The notes under the pieces: model-generated
Told to the model about the DNA's origin: nothing
What the model saw: the letters and a program-made list of their open reading frames with translations, nothing else
The model's database searches: none
Position numbers and translations under genes: made by a program
Part shown: positions 34,989-48,300 of the stretch, one piece after another
Layout of the letters: every line of letters begins with the position of its first letter
Position numbering within the stretch: position 1 is the stretch's first letter
Origin: Stercorarius parasiticus
Lineage: Eukaryota; Chordata; Aves; Charadriiformes; Stercorariidae
Direction of reading: 5' to 3'
Assembly: GCA_013396915.1 (NCBI GenBank)
Contig: VWZL01002573.1
Span: 1,800,323-1,864,322, forward strand
DNA: 64,000 nt

Positions 34989-37900
34989 GTAAAATGTATG
35001 ACATTTTATTTCTTTATTGTGTTATTTAGCTGTAGGAAATAAATAGGGCTTCTAACCCCGTTCTGAAAGTTTGCTTGTGTCCTATAAACACTTTAATAAA
35101 TATGTTCTCTTATGTCAAGAATTAAAATCGTAGGGAACCTTATAGTTCATCAGCTGCGTTAAAGGTGTTGCAAAAGCAAAATAATTTGCAATATGTGACA
35201 TTCATCACTCCTATGACTCCTTGATCACTAAAGTCTTGTTTCTGTGTTTCTTCGCAAGTTAAAATACAGTGTTAAAACTTCAACCCAACAACCGCTGTCT
35301 TCTTTCCAACGTGTCTCAGAAATAGCTATGGCTTCTAGAACATCTAAGTGCTCTAGAAATGGCTGGACTTCAAAAAAAATCACCTCCTGGCTCCATGGAG
35401 CTGCACAGCACTGAACCAGGCAAAGGCAGCGAGAATACCAGCTAGAGAAGAAAATACTTTCTTCAACATGTGGAGCTAAACACAAAAAGATTTAACAAGG
35501 ATTTTAATTGCACCAATGTGCAAAGAGGAAGCAAAGGCATGTTCGGTGTCTTGTATTTCTCCTGCACAGACAAACAGCAGGAAACACATCTGACTATGGA
35601 ATAACAGCAATGTCTTTGCATAGTTTTTCTGTCATGCTTGATTTTGTTTCTTTGAGTAGTTTTCCATGCTTTGGGTTTGCTGGCGCTTTTGCAAAACACT
35701 CAGAAACTTCTAAAGGTCCTTCTGGACCTGTGCAGGAGATCCTGCTGACTGGACCTGCAGAAGAACACGCACAAGAAGATGAACAGCAGTGCTTCCTCCT
35801 GCCTCTCCCAATCACATCTTTAATCTCTTTACGTGGTTTATGCCCGTGGCTTTCTGAGGATGCCTCAGCACCTCCAGCTATAGACCATAAAGGAGAACCT
35901 TCAAGGTAGACTGATAAGGTTGGTAAGCCATCCTCACCACACATGTGTCAGGCTGTTTACAATAACTTATATTTTCTTAGTGAACTCTTACCTTTAATTC
36001 TAAGAAATATTTAAGGAAGAAAACTCTTGCTTTTGTGCTTAAGATAGTCCAGAGTGGGGTTTTTCCAGCTATGTGGTTCAGCTGAGATGTGAGGAGCCAG
36101 CTTTGCTGTGCTGGAGGTACAAACATAGCCTTCAGGGATCTTTGAAGAGAGGTGGAGGTGCTGACCACTTGGAGGACTGTCACAGCGGACTTTAAACAAG
36201 GTTTGGGGACATTAGTCCAAAGTTAGGGAGGAAGCAGCATGTATGGGGAAAGCGGAAGCGAGCAGGAGTGGAGAGGAAGCCACTCACCACCCTGCCCAGT
36301 GTGGAGGGTGCTCACTTCCCTCCCCACACGCTGACCTGCCGGGCCGTGCATCAGGCAAGATCTGGGAGTCAATGCACTCTCTCAGGGTGACAGAACAGAT
36401 TTATTTATTTTTGTTCTATGTCAAGAAAAAAAAAAAAACAGGTCAAATATTGAAAACATTTCTCAAAGAAATGTAATGTTCCTGTTTTCAAGTGTTGGGT
36501 TGGACGATGAGGCATTGTCTTCACATGCAAACAATTTGTAGTTTCTGTGGTGCTCTCTGCATCACTAGTCAAATTTTCTGCTTGGGAACTAGACTTTTTA
36601 GATTTTTTTTCATCTGCCCAAAGGCTTGAAATCCTCCACTAAACCTACTGCTGATCTCTTCAACGTAGTAAACAAACATAGCCATCTTCTCACAGGGCTG
36701 ACTTAAGTTTTGATGTGTATGTATCTGCAGAACAGCAGACACAGTTGTATACGTTAGAGAGTTCAGCTTGAAAACTATTGTGTTGTTCTTTATGGGCTAG
36801 ATTCTTTCTTCCTTTCTCCTGCAAAGCTGTAAGAGAATAAAAAGAAATCACCTTTCATTGCAAGTCAATTTGTGGGATGTAATGGCACAATTTAGAAAGG
36901 AATATTGCAGACAGTAAGACCACTTGGATTGGAAGTCTTGAATCAGTTTGCAGGGCTATATATTTCTATAGCATTGTGTTTTGTTGTGTGGGGAATTTAA
37001 TAAGAGGTGTAAATCTGCAAACAGCAATGGTATCACCATAAAATATAAAAGATTCATGTGTTATAAATAGATGTGATAAATAAATTATTTATATGAACGT
37101 ATATCTCAATGTGTATGTGTGTGTGCAGAGGCGCACGTTCACTTCTCTTTTTGAAATAATTAGTGGCAAAGTCTTCTATTGTGCGTTGCCCTGTGACCTG
37201 TGCAAGGGCTTTAATGACATTTCACACAAAGAGCTGAAGGTAGAGCTTGCTTTGCGCTGAACTGGAGCAGCTCAGACTCATTAAGGTGGGGAACATCACA
37301 AGCCGTGTACTCAACAAAAAAAAAAATCTCAGTTCAAGGAGGCTCGGGGTCTTCCTGGAAGTGCCAAGGCACCCCTGAGCTACCACGGTGCAATGAGCAC
37401 GAGGCAAGGGAGTGCACGGGCTCTCCACATCACTGTTCAAAATGTTTCTGCAGGTAAATTTGAATTATACCAATGATGTGCTGCAAGTGCCGTTGCAGCT
37501 TTCGGCAGCCACAGCGACAGCCTTACTGTGCTGACTTCTTTTCCCCGCTCTGACTGACAACACACCTCCCGGTGTGCCAGCTTCTCCAGGAGCACGTGTA
37601 TCGCCCATCAGAATGAAGTCCCATGAACCATCCAGTAGGCACTCACGGCTATAGATTCCTCCTCGGTAACCTGTGTCATCTAAAGATAGCTGGCTACACA
37701 ACCCTCTATTTTTAAGCCGGGTGGGACACTTCTAAATTAAGGCATGAGTAAAACAAAATTGTAGGAGAGCTCCAGAACATTAGAGAAAAATCCTGTGTGA
37801 CTTCAGTTATGTTATTAACTTTTCCACTTTTGCTGCAGAAGTTGTTTCTGTCAATATTTTACTTCAACGGTGCTGAACGGGAGGAAGGAGCAGGGTCCAA

Positions 37901-40900
37901 GCAGATGGCTGTCAGCAAACTGATGACGGCAGTTGAGAATTAGTGTCCAAATACAGTATTTAAAACTTGCTACAGTACATAGTTTCCTGCATATGCATGC
38001 CAAAATAAATCTGGTTTGGAGAACCTTTCAGGATCTTTGTTTTATTTTTATTTGGAGCTTATTCTATTAAGAATAACTAAACAGGCAGCGTACCTTAGCT
38101 TAGCGGGAGGGTGGATCCGTTGAACTGTAAGTACAAAACTAGGTGAACCAGAAAGACCTTTCCAACCTTTATTCACTCCAGCTATTGACTTTCTGAGCAT
38201 CCCTAAGTAGCAGGATGAGTGATAACTGAGCAATAACATTAATTCGTACCCATTTTTCCCCTACCCATTCCCCGCACACATACGCTGTGGTCTTTTCCCT
38301 CCGGATAGTCTTCCCAAAAGAGCTGGGATGAGATGGGGACCATCCTATGGGGAATATCTGACGTCAGACTTCCAGGGTACCGAGCAGAAAAGTTGAGGCA
38401 CCTGAACCAGATACATTTTCAGCAGATGAGAACGGCAGCAGGTAGTGGCTATTTCATTACGCACACATCTTTCGGTCTAAGTGTGACTAATATGTGACTA
38501 ATATCTACCTGGCTGCAGCGGGGTCAAAGCAGGGTCAAGCTGTCTCTTCTGCAGTGAATTAGAGGCTTACATTCATTATCTTCCAATACCTCATTAAAAC
38601 GGCTTTAATGTGGTGAACATTTGATGGTAGACAAAAGCTTTAATCTTGTGAATATCAAACACACCTGTGTTACATTTCCTCTTGCGAGCAGTTAGCAGAA
38701 ACAGGTTAACAAGCTATTTTAACTCCTTAATCTGCTGAATTCGTGTGGAAACCAGACTTTCACCAGTCACCTGAATTTGAACTCAAAAAAAACCCCTACA
38801 TACACCCCTAATTTATCAAGCTCTTTTTTCAAACTCTGACTGCTCTAGACACTTTTAATCATCTGTTTAATTTTGCACCTTTTTTTTTATCCTGATATAT
38901 TATATGCAGGTTATACTTAAGGCCCAGATTTGCCCTATTTTTCTTCCTCATCTGACCTAGATTCAAATTTACACACTGTGAAATAGCTAATAAATCCCCA
39001 TTAAGGTTGTAAAAGGTGAAGGTTCAACCAATGTGCAAGTCATCAAGTTCTAATGTAAAACTGAATGAGCCTTGATATTAGCAGCAGTCTCAAAAAGTGA
39101 GGCTGAAAGGCTCTACAGGTTTCCAGCCTTTTTTTATGGCAGGCTACGCTTAAAGCACCTAATCTGAGACAACACTGTTAAGCCTGTACAACAACACTGA
39201 CAACAACAGGCCTTAAGAAGAGTCAGAAAAAAAAATACTGCCTTTTCCAACAATGAAATGTCAGTGTTTTTCCCTTTGCGCCCAAGATACGTTTTATGCT
39301 CCACATGTTCTGTGTATTTTACTGCAAGAAAATACATTCAGATGAATATTTCCCAATAAATATTGCAACCTGTAAATACAAACATCTATATGAAGTCCTT
39401 GTAAAATACATTTCTTTTGTGTATCTCTCCCCGTCAGTGTTGCCCTCCTGAAATGGAGGGTTTTTACTTCGCTGTTGAAGTCTTGGAAAAGTGGTTTGTC
39501 AGTCCAACTTGAGAGTGCTGCTTTCTTTTTTTTTTTTTTTTCTCACTAGCCATAGAAAGTATTACAATGATTTACAGAGACACGCCGAAAGTAAATTATG
39601 TTGTAAACGCCTGTCCCTTGGGTCGACAAAGAATCACAGGGAAAAAATGCAAAAAGTTTGAAATTCCCAACAGCAAAGGTTGACAGGGAAATATGGTGTT
39701 GTTTTTCTATGAGTAAAAGTAACTTTTATGTTGTGTTTTCCCATGAGAAATTATAAACTTTCAAAGGAATTTTAGTCTCTTGTATGCACACATAAGAGCA
39801 ATTTATCTGGTACTGCCCCAGTGAAAACACTGTTAAGACTTTAAAGCTGTTAGAACTATGGCTGAACTTCATCTAGGCTGCTACTACTTATTTGTTCTTG
39901 CTGCCTCTTCTTGTCAAAACATTTACTTAGACTTCGAAGAGTTGCAAGTTGGCAACGTGTTAATAATATTAGAATGCATTTGTGTCGGCCATGTGGCTGC
40001 AATATTTGAGTAAATTCATCACTTATTTAATGAATAATGAATTCACGAGAGTAGCTATGGAGACGTGGAACCATATGTAGTAAATTAAATGGGAACTTGT
40101 CAACGTACAGTAACAGTGAATGTCACCAAAGTAGTTGTGTCTGTTTTATAGCAGTGGTGATGCACTCACACTGAGGCTGGTACATATGTATTTCTTACTA
40201 GGTAATAGTACAGCCACATTTTTTCACACCTAACTCGTAGCAGTGATTTCTAACAGGTGTGGTAATAAAGTGAGAATTTACACAAGTTTCTCTTTGGTAT
40301 ATGCAGCAAAGGTGGAAGAATCTCAAGATATTCAGCCTGTAAATTACCTAACAGCATTTTGAAAAGAAAGGTAGAGAACTGCAGGGGGGTTTTTTGGTGG
40401 GAAAATGTCACCAAAGAAAGGGGGAAGGGTGTTACTCGGCTCAGTTCTCAGCTGCCCTAGCATATAATGGAAACTCCAGACATGAAGGATGCCTTCCAAG
40501 ACAATTAACAGGGAAAATCAGGCCTAAAGAATAACAGAGAATATCCAAGAAGCTCATTAACAGGAAATTCTGTAAAAAGTGTGGTGCATAAGTCCTAAAA
40601 AACTAAGTCCATCTTTCTGTTCAGCTTCAGAACAACAAGCAGTCTTTTGGACATCATCAATGTCAACCTGGTGGCCTTGTTTACAGTGTCCGGTGGTTAG
40701 AAACCCATCTAAAAGTTGGTGGCTGAAGTCCATGGGCCTCCTTACCCACTTCCGACAAGCAGGAGGGCCCTAATTCCCTAGCCTGTGGCGTGGGCTATTC
40801 TGACCCAGCTTCTCCTACTGAAGCTGTGTCGTATTCACTGGGGTATAAGTTCCAAAAACTGTTTTAAAGTATTAAAAAAGGCTCATCTTCAAGGAAGGAG

Positions 40901-42529
40901 AAATGAGCCATAGAGTACCTTCTCAGGAGTTATCCCAGGAAATGGGAGACTTAAGTTCAGGTCAGTGATATTAGTTAGGTGGGTAAGGAAGGATTTCAGT
41001 ATTGGTAGCCTTCAGCTACCGTCTCTGATTTTGCAGTATCTGGAGCTTTCAGATAAGCTGTGGTCATAGTCTCCTACTGGCAAAACGGTGTAAGAAACCT
41101 AATGATTAATGAGACTGATTAACCAAGTGTAGCTATGGAATCGTATAACATTAGCAAGCATATGATATATTGATTATGCACGTGACTAAAGAATTTTAAT
41201 CTACCTGAAAAACTTCTCGTGCAATCCTGATGGCTACGGAATTTGGGATCTTTCAGTGAAAGCTTCAGATGATCAGGGGACTTCACATTTTGTGCTTAGG
41301 TGCTGTGTTTAAATGGAGATAATCCCATCGGTGATTCAGATGAAGGTCCTTTTTGTGTACAAATAGGCATAACTTCACTGCAGTCCATAAGAATAAATAA
41401 CATTGTATACAACAAAAACACTATACTCCTGATAGTCAAAAGGCAGAAAAGAAGATAATCTTCAGGAAAAAAGAGCAGAGCTTGTAAAGATTGCAGTCAT
41501 CTTCATTTTAAATATGTTAGAAGACCAAGAAAAAAACGGGCTTCTTGTAATGGTTTCTGTTTAGGACATCTCCTGAGGTTTCAGAAATTTTAAATGCTCT
41601 AAAACACCTACAGCCATGCAGCCTTTCCAGTCAGAGACAGTTCCAGTCATGTTTCAGGCATAAGACTCACCTTTCCAGCAAGTTTTTCTTGAAGAACTCA
41701 CTTTCATCACAGAGCTTAATGACAGACTCCTATCATGATTATGGTATCTACTCATCGCCACTCTACATAGTGTAACTCAGAGCCCACCTTCCCAAAAACA
41801 CATCATTCAACTGACCCATTTTGAAAACTTAGCTTCTAAGTTTTTCTTGAGATTCATTACAATGTAATTTTGTCACACCTACAACACTTTGATTTTATTT
41901 TTTCAGCTGTTGAGTTGCGTTATATCTCGTCATGTCACGTCATGCTGAATAGCATTATTGCCTTCAGAAATGATGGGATAGAGCATGACTTAATGTGTTT
42001 TGAATGATGTGACACGATGTGACATATGTCATAAAATCATTGTCACCCATCAAAAAAAGTGACAGATCAAATTCAAACAAAGCTTACCATATACTTTTAG
42101 TGGCTACCCAATCAACTAAAAACAAATATTCCAAATTGTGAGCCAAATGTGTGGGAGTGTCACTCATTTTTGGTCAGTCCTTACATGCCTAACTTGGTGG
42201 TTTACGTTTCTTCCACGTTTCTTCACACTGTATTATCCATTTGGTGGGCAGGAAACTTGTTCAGTTCACTTATATTATTCAGCCTGCACATTTGTTAGTC
42301 CATTACTTCTAAATAGGTTCTTCTAGTCCTTCTCATGAATCCTTCCCCATTTACCTTCTCTTTCTGGATGCATTTGAGTTATTATCATGTTATGAAAGTA
42401 ACAACATACAGAAAAGGTCAAATTTGGCATCTTGCAACGTTGTACAACAAGCCAAATTATCAAGAACAAGGAAATAATTTTCTCTAATTCTATGAATATG
42501 CAAGTTGAATGATCAAAATACCAATAATT
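34989..42529. other. unique non-coding stretch
   Basis: About 7.5 kb with no recognised gene or transposon copy. Small features are an A-rich run at 36425-36440, a GT-rich run near 37111-37128, a T run at about 39526-39541, a direct 11-bp duplication (TGTGACTAATA) near 38481-38500 and an imperfect inverted repeat at 41921-42029. The segment 38550-38760 has the AT-rich, motif-dense texture of possible regulatory DNA. Frames at 35508-35944 overlap on both strands and carry no domain signature. Confidence 0.6.
41921..42029. repeat. imperfect inverted repeat, ~22-bp arms
   Basis: The left arm (TATATCTCGTCATGTCACGT, on to 41943) and the reverse complement of the right arm (42005-42029, ATGTGACACGATGTGACATA) share TAT..TC, GTCAC and TCAT steps, about three quarters of positions allowing one gap. 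Between them lie about 60 bp with a weaker GCATGACTTAAT/GTCATGCTGAAT-type symmetry. It could be a degraded MITE or a chance cluster of TGACA/TGTCA words. Confidence 0.35.
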
Positions 42530-43774
42530 TCCCCACGACTGGGAAAAGCTAGCATGGATTCACCAAGGGCAAATCCTGCTTGACAAACTTGATCGCCTTC
42601 TACAAAGTAACCTGCTCGGTTGATGACAGGCGAGCGGTGGACATTATCTACCCGGGTTTCTCCAAGGCTTTCAACATGGTTCCCCACAGCCTCCTCCTAG
42701 AGAAACTGATGCGTTAGAGTCTAGACAAGTGGTCTGTGCGGTGGATGGGGAACTGGCTGACAGGTAGCACCCAGAAGATGGTGGTCAATAGTTCCTTTTC
42801 AAACTGGCAACCTGTCACAAGTGGGGTCCCCCAGGGATTGACACCCAGCTGCTCTTTGATGTCTTCATAAGTGATCTGGATGATGGGATCAAATGTAGCC
42901 TGACAAAGTTTGCTGATGATACCAAATGAATGGGGAAATGGATATTTGGGAAGGGAGAGCCACCCTGCAGGAAGACCCGGATAGGCTGGAGGGGTGGGCT
43001 AACAAGAACCTTATGAACTTCAACAAGGACAACTGCAAGGTTTTGTACCTGGGAAAACATAATCCAGGAGTGCAGCACAGGCTGGGATCTACCCAGCTGG
43101 GGAGCAGCTCTGTGGAAAGGGACCTGCGGGTCCTGGTGGACAAGAAGCTCAATACGAGTGAACAGTGTGCTGCTGCGGCACTGGATGCTGGGTTGCACCT
43201 ACAAGAGCATCACCAGCAGAGGTGAAGTCATTATCCTTCCTACCTAGGGTTTATCAGGCCACACCTGGAAGACTGTGTTCAGTTTTGGTCCCTGCTATAC
43301 AGAAAAGATGTGGACAGGCTGGAGAGGTTCCGGAGAAGGGCCACCAAGACGACTAAAAGACTGTGAAGCCTGTCATGTGAGGAAAGGCTGAGAGAATCGG
43401 GTTTGTTCAGCCTTGAGAAAAGAAGGCTTAGAGGAGACTTTATCACCATGTTCCAGTATTTAAAGGGTGGCTACAAAGAAGATGGAGACTGCCTTTTTAC
43501 AAGGAGTCACATGGAAAAGATGAGGGGTAATGGGTACAAGTTTCTCCTGCGGAGGTTCTGATTTGACACAAAAGGACAGTGTTTCACAGTGAGAAAAATC
43601 AGCCATTGGAATAATCTCCCCAGAGAAGTGGTGGATTCCCCATCATTGGACACTTTAAAGCTTCAGCTGCACAGGGTGCTGGGCCATCTTGTCTGGACCA
43701 CGCTTTTGCCAAGAAAGGTTGGACCAGATGATCCTTGAGGTCCCTTCCAATCTGGTTCTCTATGATTCCGTGAT
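42530..43774 (+). mobile_element. CR1 LINE, 3' half with dead reverse transcriptase
   Basis: This is the longest CR1 copy in the window. From about 42553 it encodes the middle of the reverse transcriptase ([12 protein letters not shown], then FSKAF at 42658-42672, then SGVPQG at 42820-42837), shifts frame, shows the catalytic FADD box at 42909-42920, shifts again for the connection region (42926-43225), and continues through the C-terminal RERLRESGLFSLEKR-like region near 43380-43430 to the 3' UTR and a tail CTATGATTCCGTGA. It is inactive: there is a stop at 42715-42717, at least two frameshifts, and the acidic residue expected just before FSKAF is glycine (42655-42657). It has no endonuclease domain because it is 5'-truncated. 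The higher divergence suggests it is older than the copy at 7.4 kb. Confidence 0.95.
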
Positions 43775-45246
43775 CACACCATTTTATCTCCACTCTACAT
43801 ATCCACGCATTAAACATTTCTAATAAGGAATGTAAGATAGGATGGCAAAAATATAAAATACTTTTGTCTTGTAAATGAATTGCTGCATCTTCTGACTAAA
43901 CCAATATCGGTGTGGGAATAAGCCCAAACAGCTTTTCAAGACTGGAGTTGAGACAACTGGCAATATTCAGGAAGTGGTACCAAAGCATTACCATTGCGCT
44001 ATTTGTAGAGTCAAAGACTGAAGCCATTTCCAAAGGGGAAAGGCAGCGTCATTCAGTGAAGGGATGTGAAAGATGATGTGGGTGCAATCCATTGTTGTGA
44101 TCTCATAAGGGAACCCTGAAATGTCATAAAATCCCACTCTGATCTGTTGTCACTACTGTTGGTTGTATGGAAAATTAACACATTTAATTAACTGCCTGAC
44201 CAAAGCAGCTGTTACCTTATATAAAACCTTGAACATTGATGCCCGGCATATCCCACTAGGTGTTCGAATGTGCCAGTGGCATAAGACTGATTATAGTTTT
44301 GTACTAAATGGCACAGCATGACTCCTCTTGTAACACGCTCAAGTCAAGATCTTCCTTAAATTCTTCATGGGCCATAATGATGCTCCAGCCCAAATTGCTT
44401 AATAATGTTGTTATTCAGGACAGCCAACAAGATACACCACACACAGCAAAGCACGTCCTGGCCAAAGCAACTCTTTTCTCTGCTTTTGTTCCTGACATCT
44501 GAAAGTGTTCCTGCTGCTTAAACTGTGGATATGTTTGGCATGTGATTTCCATCAGAATACTACAAGTACTATTTTATTTATATTCCATTTCTATCATTTA
44601 TGGCAGATGGTTACTTGCCTTAAATATTTAAAAAATATCCTGGCTGCAGAATCTCAAATTAAAAGCAAACTATCCAAGTCAGAGGCAACTTTAAGTTCAG
44701 TTATTTTTACCAAAGTTGGTTGGGGTCTTTTGTAGTGCTCATCCTGTGCATATAAGTTTGCGTGCATGCAAGCACCCATATTTATATGTGGTTTTCCGAT
44801 GCTTGGAAATACTTTTCTCCTATACATCTGTGTGCATAAAGATTTCAATATTTACATATTTAAAAGGTAAACCTTTTCTACGTAGCTGAAACAGCTACAA
44901 ATTACTACATTATTTAGGAGCATATCTTGAACATTTTCTAAATGTAATTCAGTTATAAATCAAGATTCAGAATACAGCAACGTCTAGACATGGAGAATTT
45001 TCTCTTTTGATATTTTTACCACTAATTATCTTTCCATTCCCCTTTCTATGCTTTGAGAGCCACAAATGTGCTGCATCTAGAGAGTGTAGACTCCACAGAG
45101 AAGAGGCCAGTTTCTCAGCCCGTGCAAACTGGCACAGCCCCACGGATTTCAGCAGAAACATTCAGGCTTAATGTGTGGCCATTAAATAATATCTAACTTG
45201 CATACGGTATTTTCTTCCGTAGGTTTCAAATCATTGCGAGAGAAAT
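43775..45246. other. unique non-coding stretch
   Basis: No gene or repeat recognised; AT-rich. Confidence 0.6.
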
Positions 45247-45373
45247 AGACCCCAATCCTGCAAACACTTATGTGTGTGTAACTACACATATGGGAATAAT
45301 CCCATTAAATCAATGGGATTACTCGTGTGCATAAAGTTAAGCATGTGTGTAAGTGCTTGCTGGAGCTGGGCCT
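45247..45373. mobile_element. palindromic MITE-like element (~125 bp)
   Basis: The two halves are inverted copies. The left arm reads CCAATCCTGCAAACACTTAT, then GTGTGTGTAACT, then AATAATCCCA. The right arm reads TGGGATTACTCGTGTGCATA, then AAGTTAAGCATGTGTGTAAG, then TGCTTGCTGGAGCTGGGCCT. Reverse-complementing the right arm restores TCCAGCAAGCACTTAC and GTAATCCCA, facing each other around a ~9-bp TTAAATCAA centre. Long terminal inverted repeats without coding capacity are typical of miniature DNA transposons. I recall similar palindromes (cccattgacttcaatggg core) as common old repeats in turtle, crocodile and bird genomes but cannot name the family with confidence. Confidence 0.7.
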
Positions 45374-48300
45374 GAGGGAGAAGACAGGATTTTTGAACCA
45401 TTTGAACAGTGGGTGTGAATGTTCGTATTCCAGTTTTGTGGCTTCAAATGCTCCTTTCGAAGTCAAGTGTTATTTGCGAAGGAAGAATTTGCCCTCTTTT
45501 CCATCAAGTCAGGGCATTGTAAGAATCTATGAACAATGTTGTCATAGCACAAGAACCATTTATAAGGAGGTCTCCATAAAGCTGAGTAAACTAGTTACAG
45601 CATATAAATTGCCTGACAATTTTGGTGCCTTCTCTGCCTGCAAAGTCTTCTCCCATGTCCTTTCATGTTTGCCAATTTATGCAAACAAATTTGAATCTAC
45701 CAGTTGTAAACTGTATGCAGTTGTTATTCATGTGGTTTGGTTTTTTTTTCTTGATAATCTCAGGTGGAAGGATTCCTGGACTAGATATTTGAAAATGCAA
45801 AGAAGCAAATAGAAATAGCAATTATGAACACAGGGAAAAAAAAAAAGATCTATTCATAAAGAAAAAACAATTCAGCTAAGGCAGGGGGTGCAAAATTTCC
45901 CTCTGTGGGCAGGAGATGATTGAGCCAGAAGTATTTTGGGAAAAGAGCAAAAATATAGATGGTACAGCACTCTGCCTGGAAAGTCCTATTATCTGTCCAA
46001 GGAACAGCTAAGGGCTCCATCAACTTCGTATCAATGAAGGAGAGAGGTTCTTGTCTAAACCTCCTCTTTCCTGCCATGCACCCACTGTGATTTCTCGTCC
46101 ACTAGGCTAGGAGAGGTCTAGAAATGGGAAAGAAAAAATCTACACGTACTAAGTGTTTTACAAAAATACATTTGGGGGGAAAAAAAAGAGAAAAAAAAAA
46201 AAGAATTTTTGTAACCAAGTTTCTAACCAGCAGAATGTCAAGGAAATCCCAGATGCCTATTTCCACCGAACTTGGCTGTACCTAATCCTGGATACACTTT
46301 AAACACCTCAGCTCTTAGAGTTGTTCAGAGGCAGATTTTCACAAATAAGGGAAGACCTGCACGCTAAATTCCCAGTTCTATAACTGGGTGATGATAAGAG
46401 CATCTCCTTTATCCCCCAAAGATCAAGAACTGGTAGCTGAAACTGGAGAAACTCAGCTTATCCTCGGACTATTTTGATATCCATTCCCTGAATGAACTGA
46501 CAATTCATACCGCAGTTTCTCAGATCCTCGTGCTCCAGAGTAGACCCTTGGCAATAGTCAGTCTTTCAAGTAAATGCAGAAATATTAATATATGAAATAT
46601 GACTGTGAAATATCAAATAGGAATGTGTGTATGTACGCATTCATATATACCTATTTATATGTGGCATTTGAACCCTAATACTTCATGTTCCTATCGAAGC
46701 TGTTGAGAGTAACAGAGAAAAGCACGTGACATTAAAAAACACAGGGACTATAACAAGCTTGACCCTTATATATTACAGAAATAAAGCTGGAAAATTGTGT
46801 GTGGTCTTCCTCTGATGCCATACTCAAGACTTTTATTGCAAACAGCTTTCTTCAAACATCCATTTAACATGCATCCATCTGTCAAGCGATGTTTTGCACA
46901 GCAGTGTTAATGTGCATGTGCCCCCTTCCACTTTGGTAGTTCACACCTTTAACTAGGGCTGGAGCCGGAGTGCAATAAACAGGCTCCCACAGTTTTTTTG
47001 AGTATAAAAGGCTCAAAATGTGAGAGACACTTCATCAAAAAAACAAAAGACCAAGACAGAGCAGTGGGTAGGTTGGAAAGGCACAGGGAGCGGTGGGCTT
47101 TAAAACCTTTCTTGCAAATACCTCTCCTAAAAAGTAAGAGTGATGAGTAATAGCTCAAAAGAGAGGATAGAGAGTAATATCTGATGGAAGGATGGCTATA
47201 AAAAGCAGCACTTGCCCAGCTCCCAACCAGGTGCTGTGTCTTAGCTTGTTTAAAAATACTTCTGGTTGTGTTTAATTAGTTATGACAAAAGATCCTCAAA
47301 GAATGTATCAGTTCAAGCTGTAAGTTTGCCTTACAATATTTCACCTTTGCTGGGAAAAAAAAAAAGTATCAGTGAGATATAAAAACTAGAAAAAATATAG
47401 TATGAAAGTTACTGCCTTAATGAAATATTAAAAATGCATCAGGAATACTGTTCTGGCATTAAAAATAAACAATAACATTTCTTCCTAGTTACGGTTCACT
47501 TCAATTCTTTAAAAATTAATTATTACCTCTTTAAATATTTGATTAAATTAGATTTGGGTGGATTATCGCTATCCACAAAATACACGTTGTTGTGTATAAA
47601 TTTGCTTTCTTCAGTTTCTGACATGTACAGGCGTGTTATACGGTTGTTTGATTATTAGAAAACTAAATCCAGTGACTCTGTTTTGGCAGTTTGCAAAATA
47701 TATACTACTGAATCCTGTCACTTTGAATGAAAATGCAGTATTATGTTAGAAATCTCTAATAAGAGAGGAAAAGTAAAGCAACAACATTACATTATATGAT
47801 ACTTGGGACTTTCACATAGTATCTTATCATGTTGCTGCATCGCACACTCTAGAAAGGCCACGTTATTTTTAATAATGGCTAATTAGGATTTGGGGATAAT
47901 AGCTTAGAAATCATACGAAATTGCTAGGCATATGAAGTCTATTCTGCTCTCAATGCATCAGGATTTATGAATATAACTACTTACATAGCAAAGGGAGAAT
48001 AAGCCCTGTAGCATGTCCTGAGAGAGGTAAGACAATTATTTCTCAAGTGTGATAAAACTAAATTAGTACGTCCAACTGGATAAATAAGAAACGTGGCTGG
48101 GTGAATGCAGTGCCTGATACAGTTATCAAACATTAGTTTAAGTGAAACACATATATGAGAAAGGTGTTCAATAATAATAATAATTTTAAAAAGCTCTTTC
48201 TATCTTCCCTTTCTGCCCAAATTTACACAGAGAGTTAGGGCTGCTGGGATGCCGGCTTGGCAGTCCGTTTTCCCGTATGACTAAACAACCAAACAATAGC

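Noticed and set aside
42815..43198. Minus-strand frames over the long CR1 copy
   Set aside because: Antisense shadows of CR1 coding sequence.
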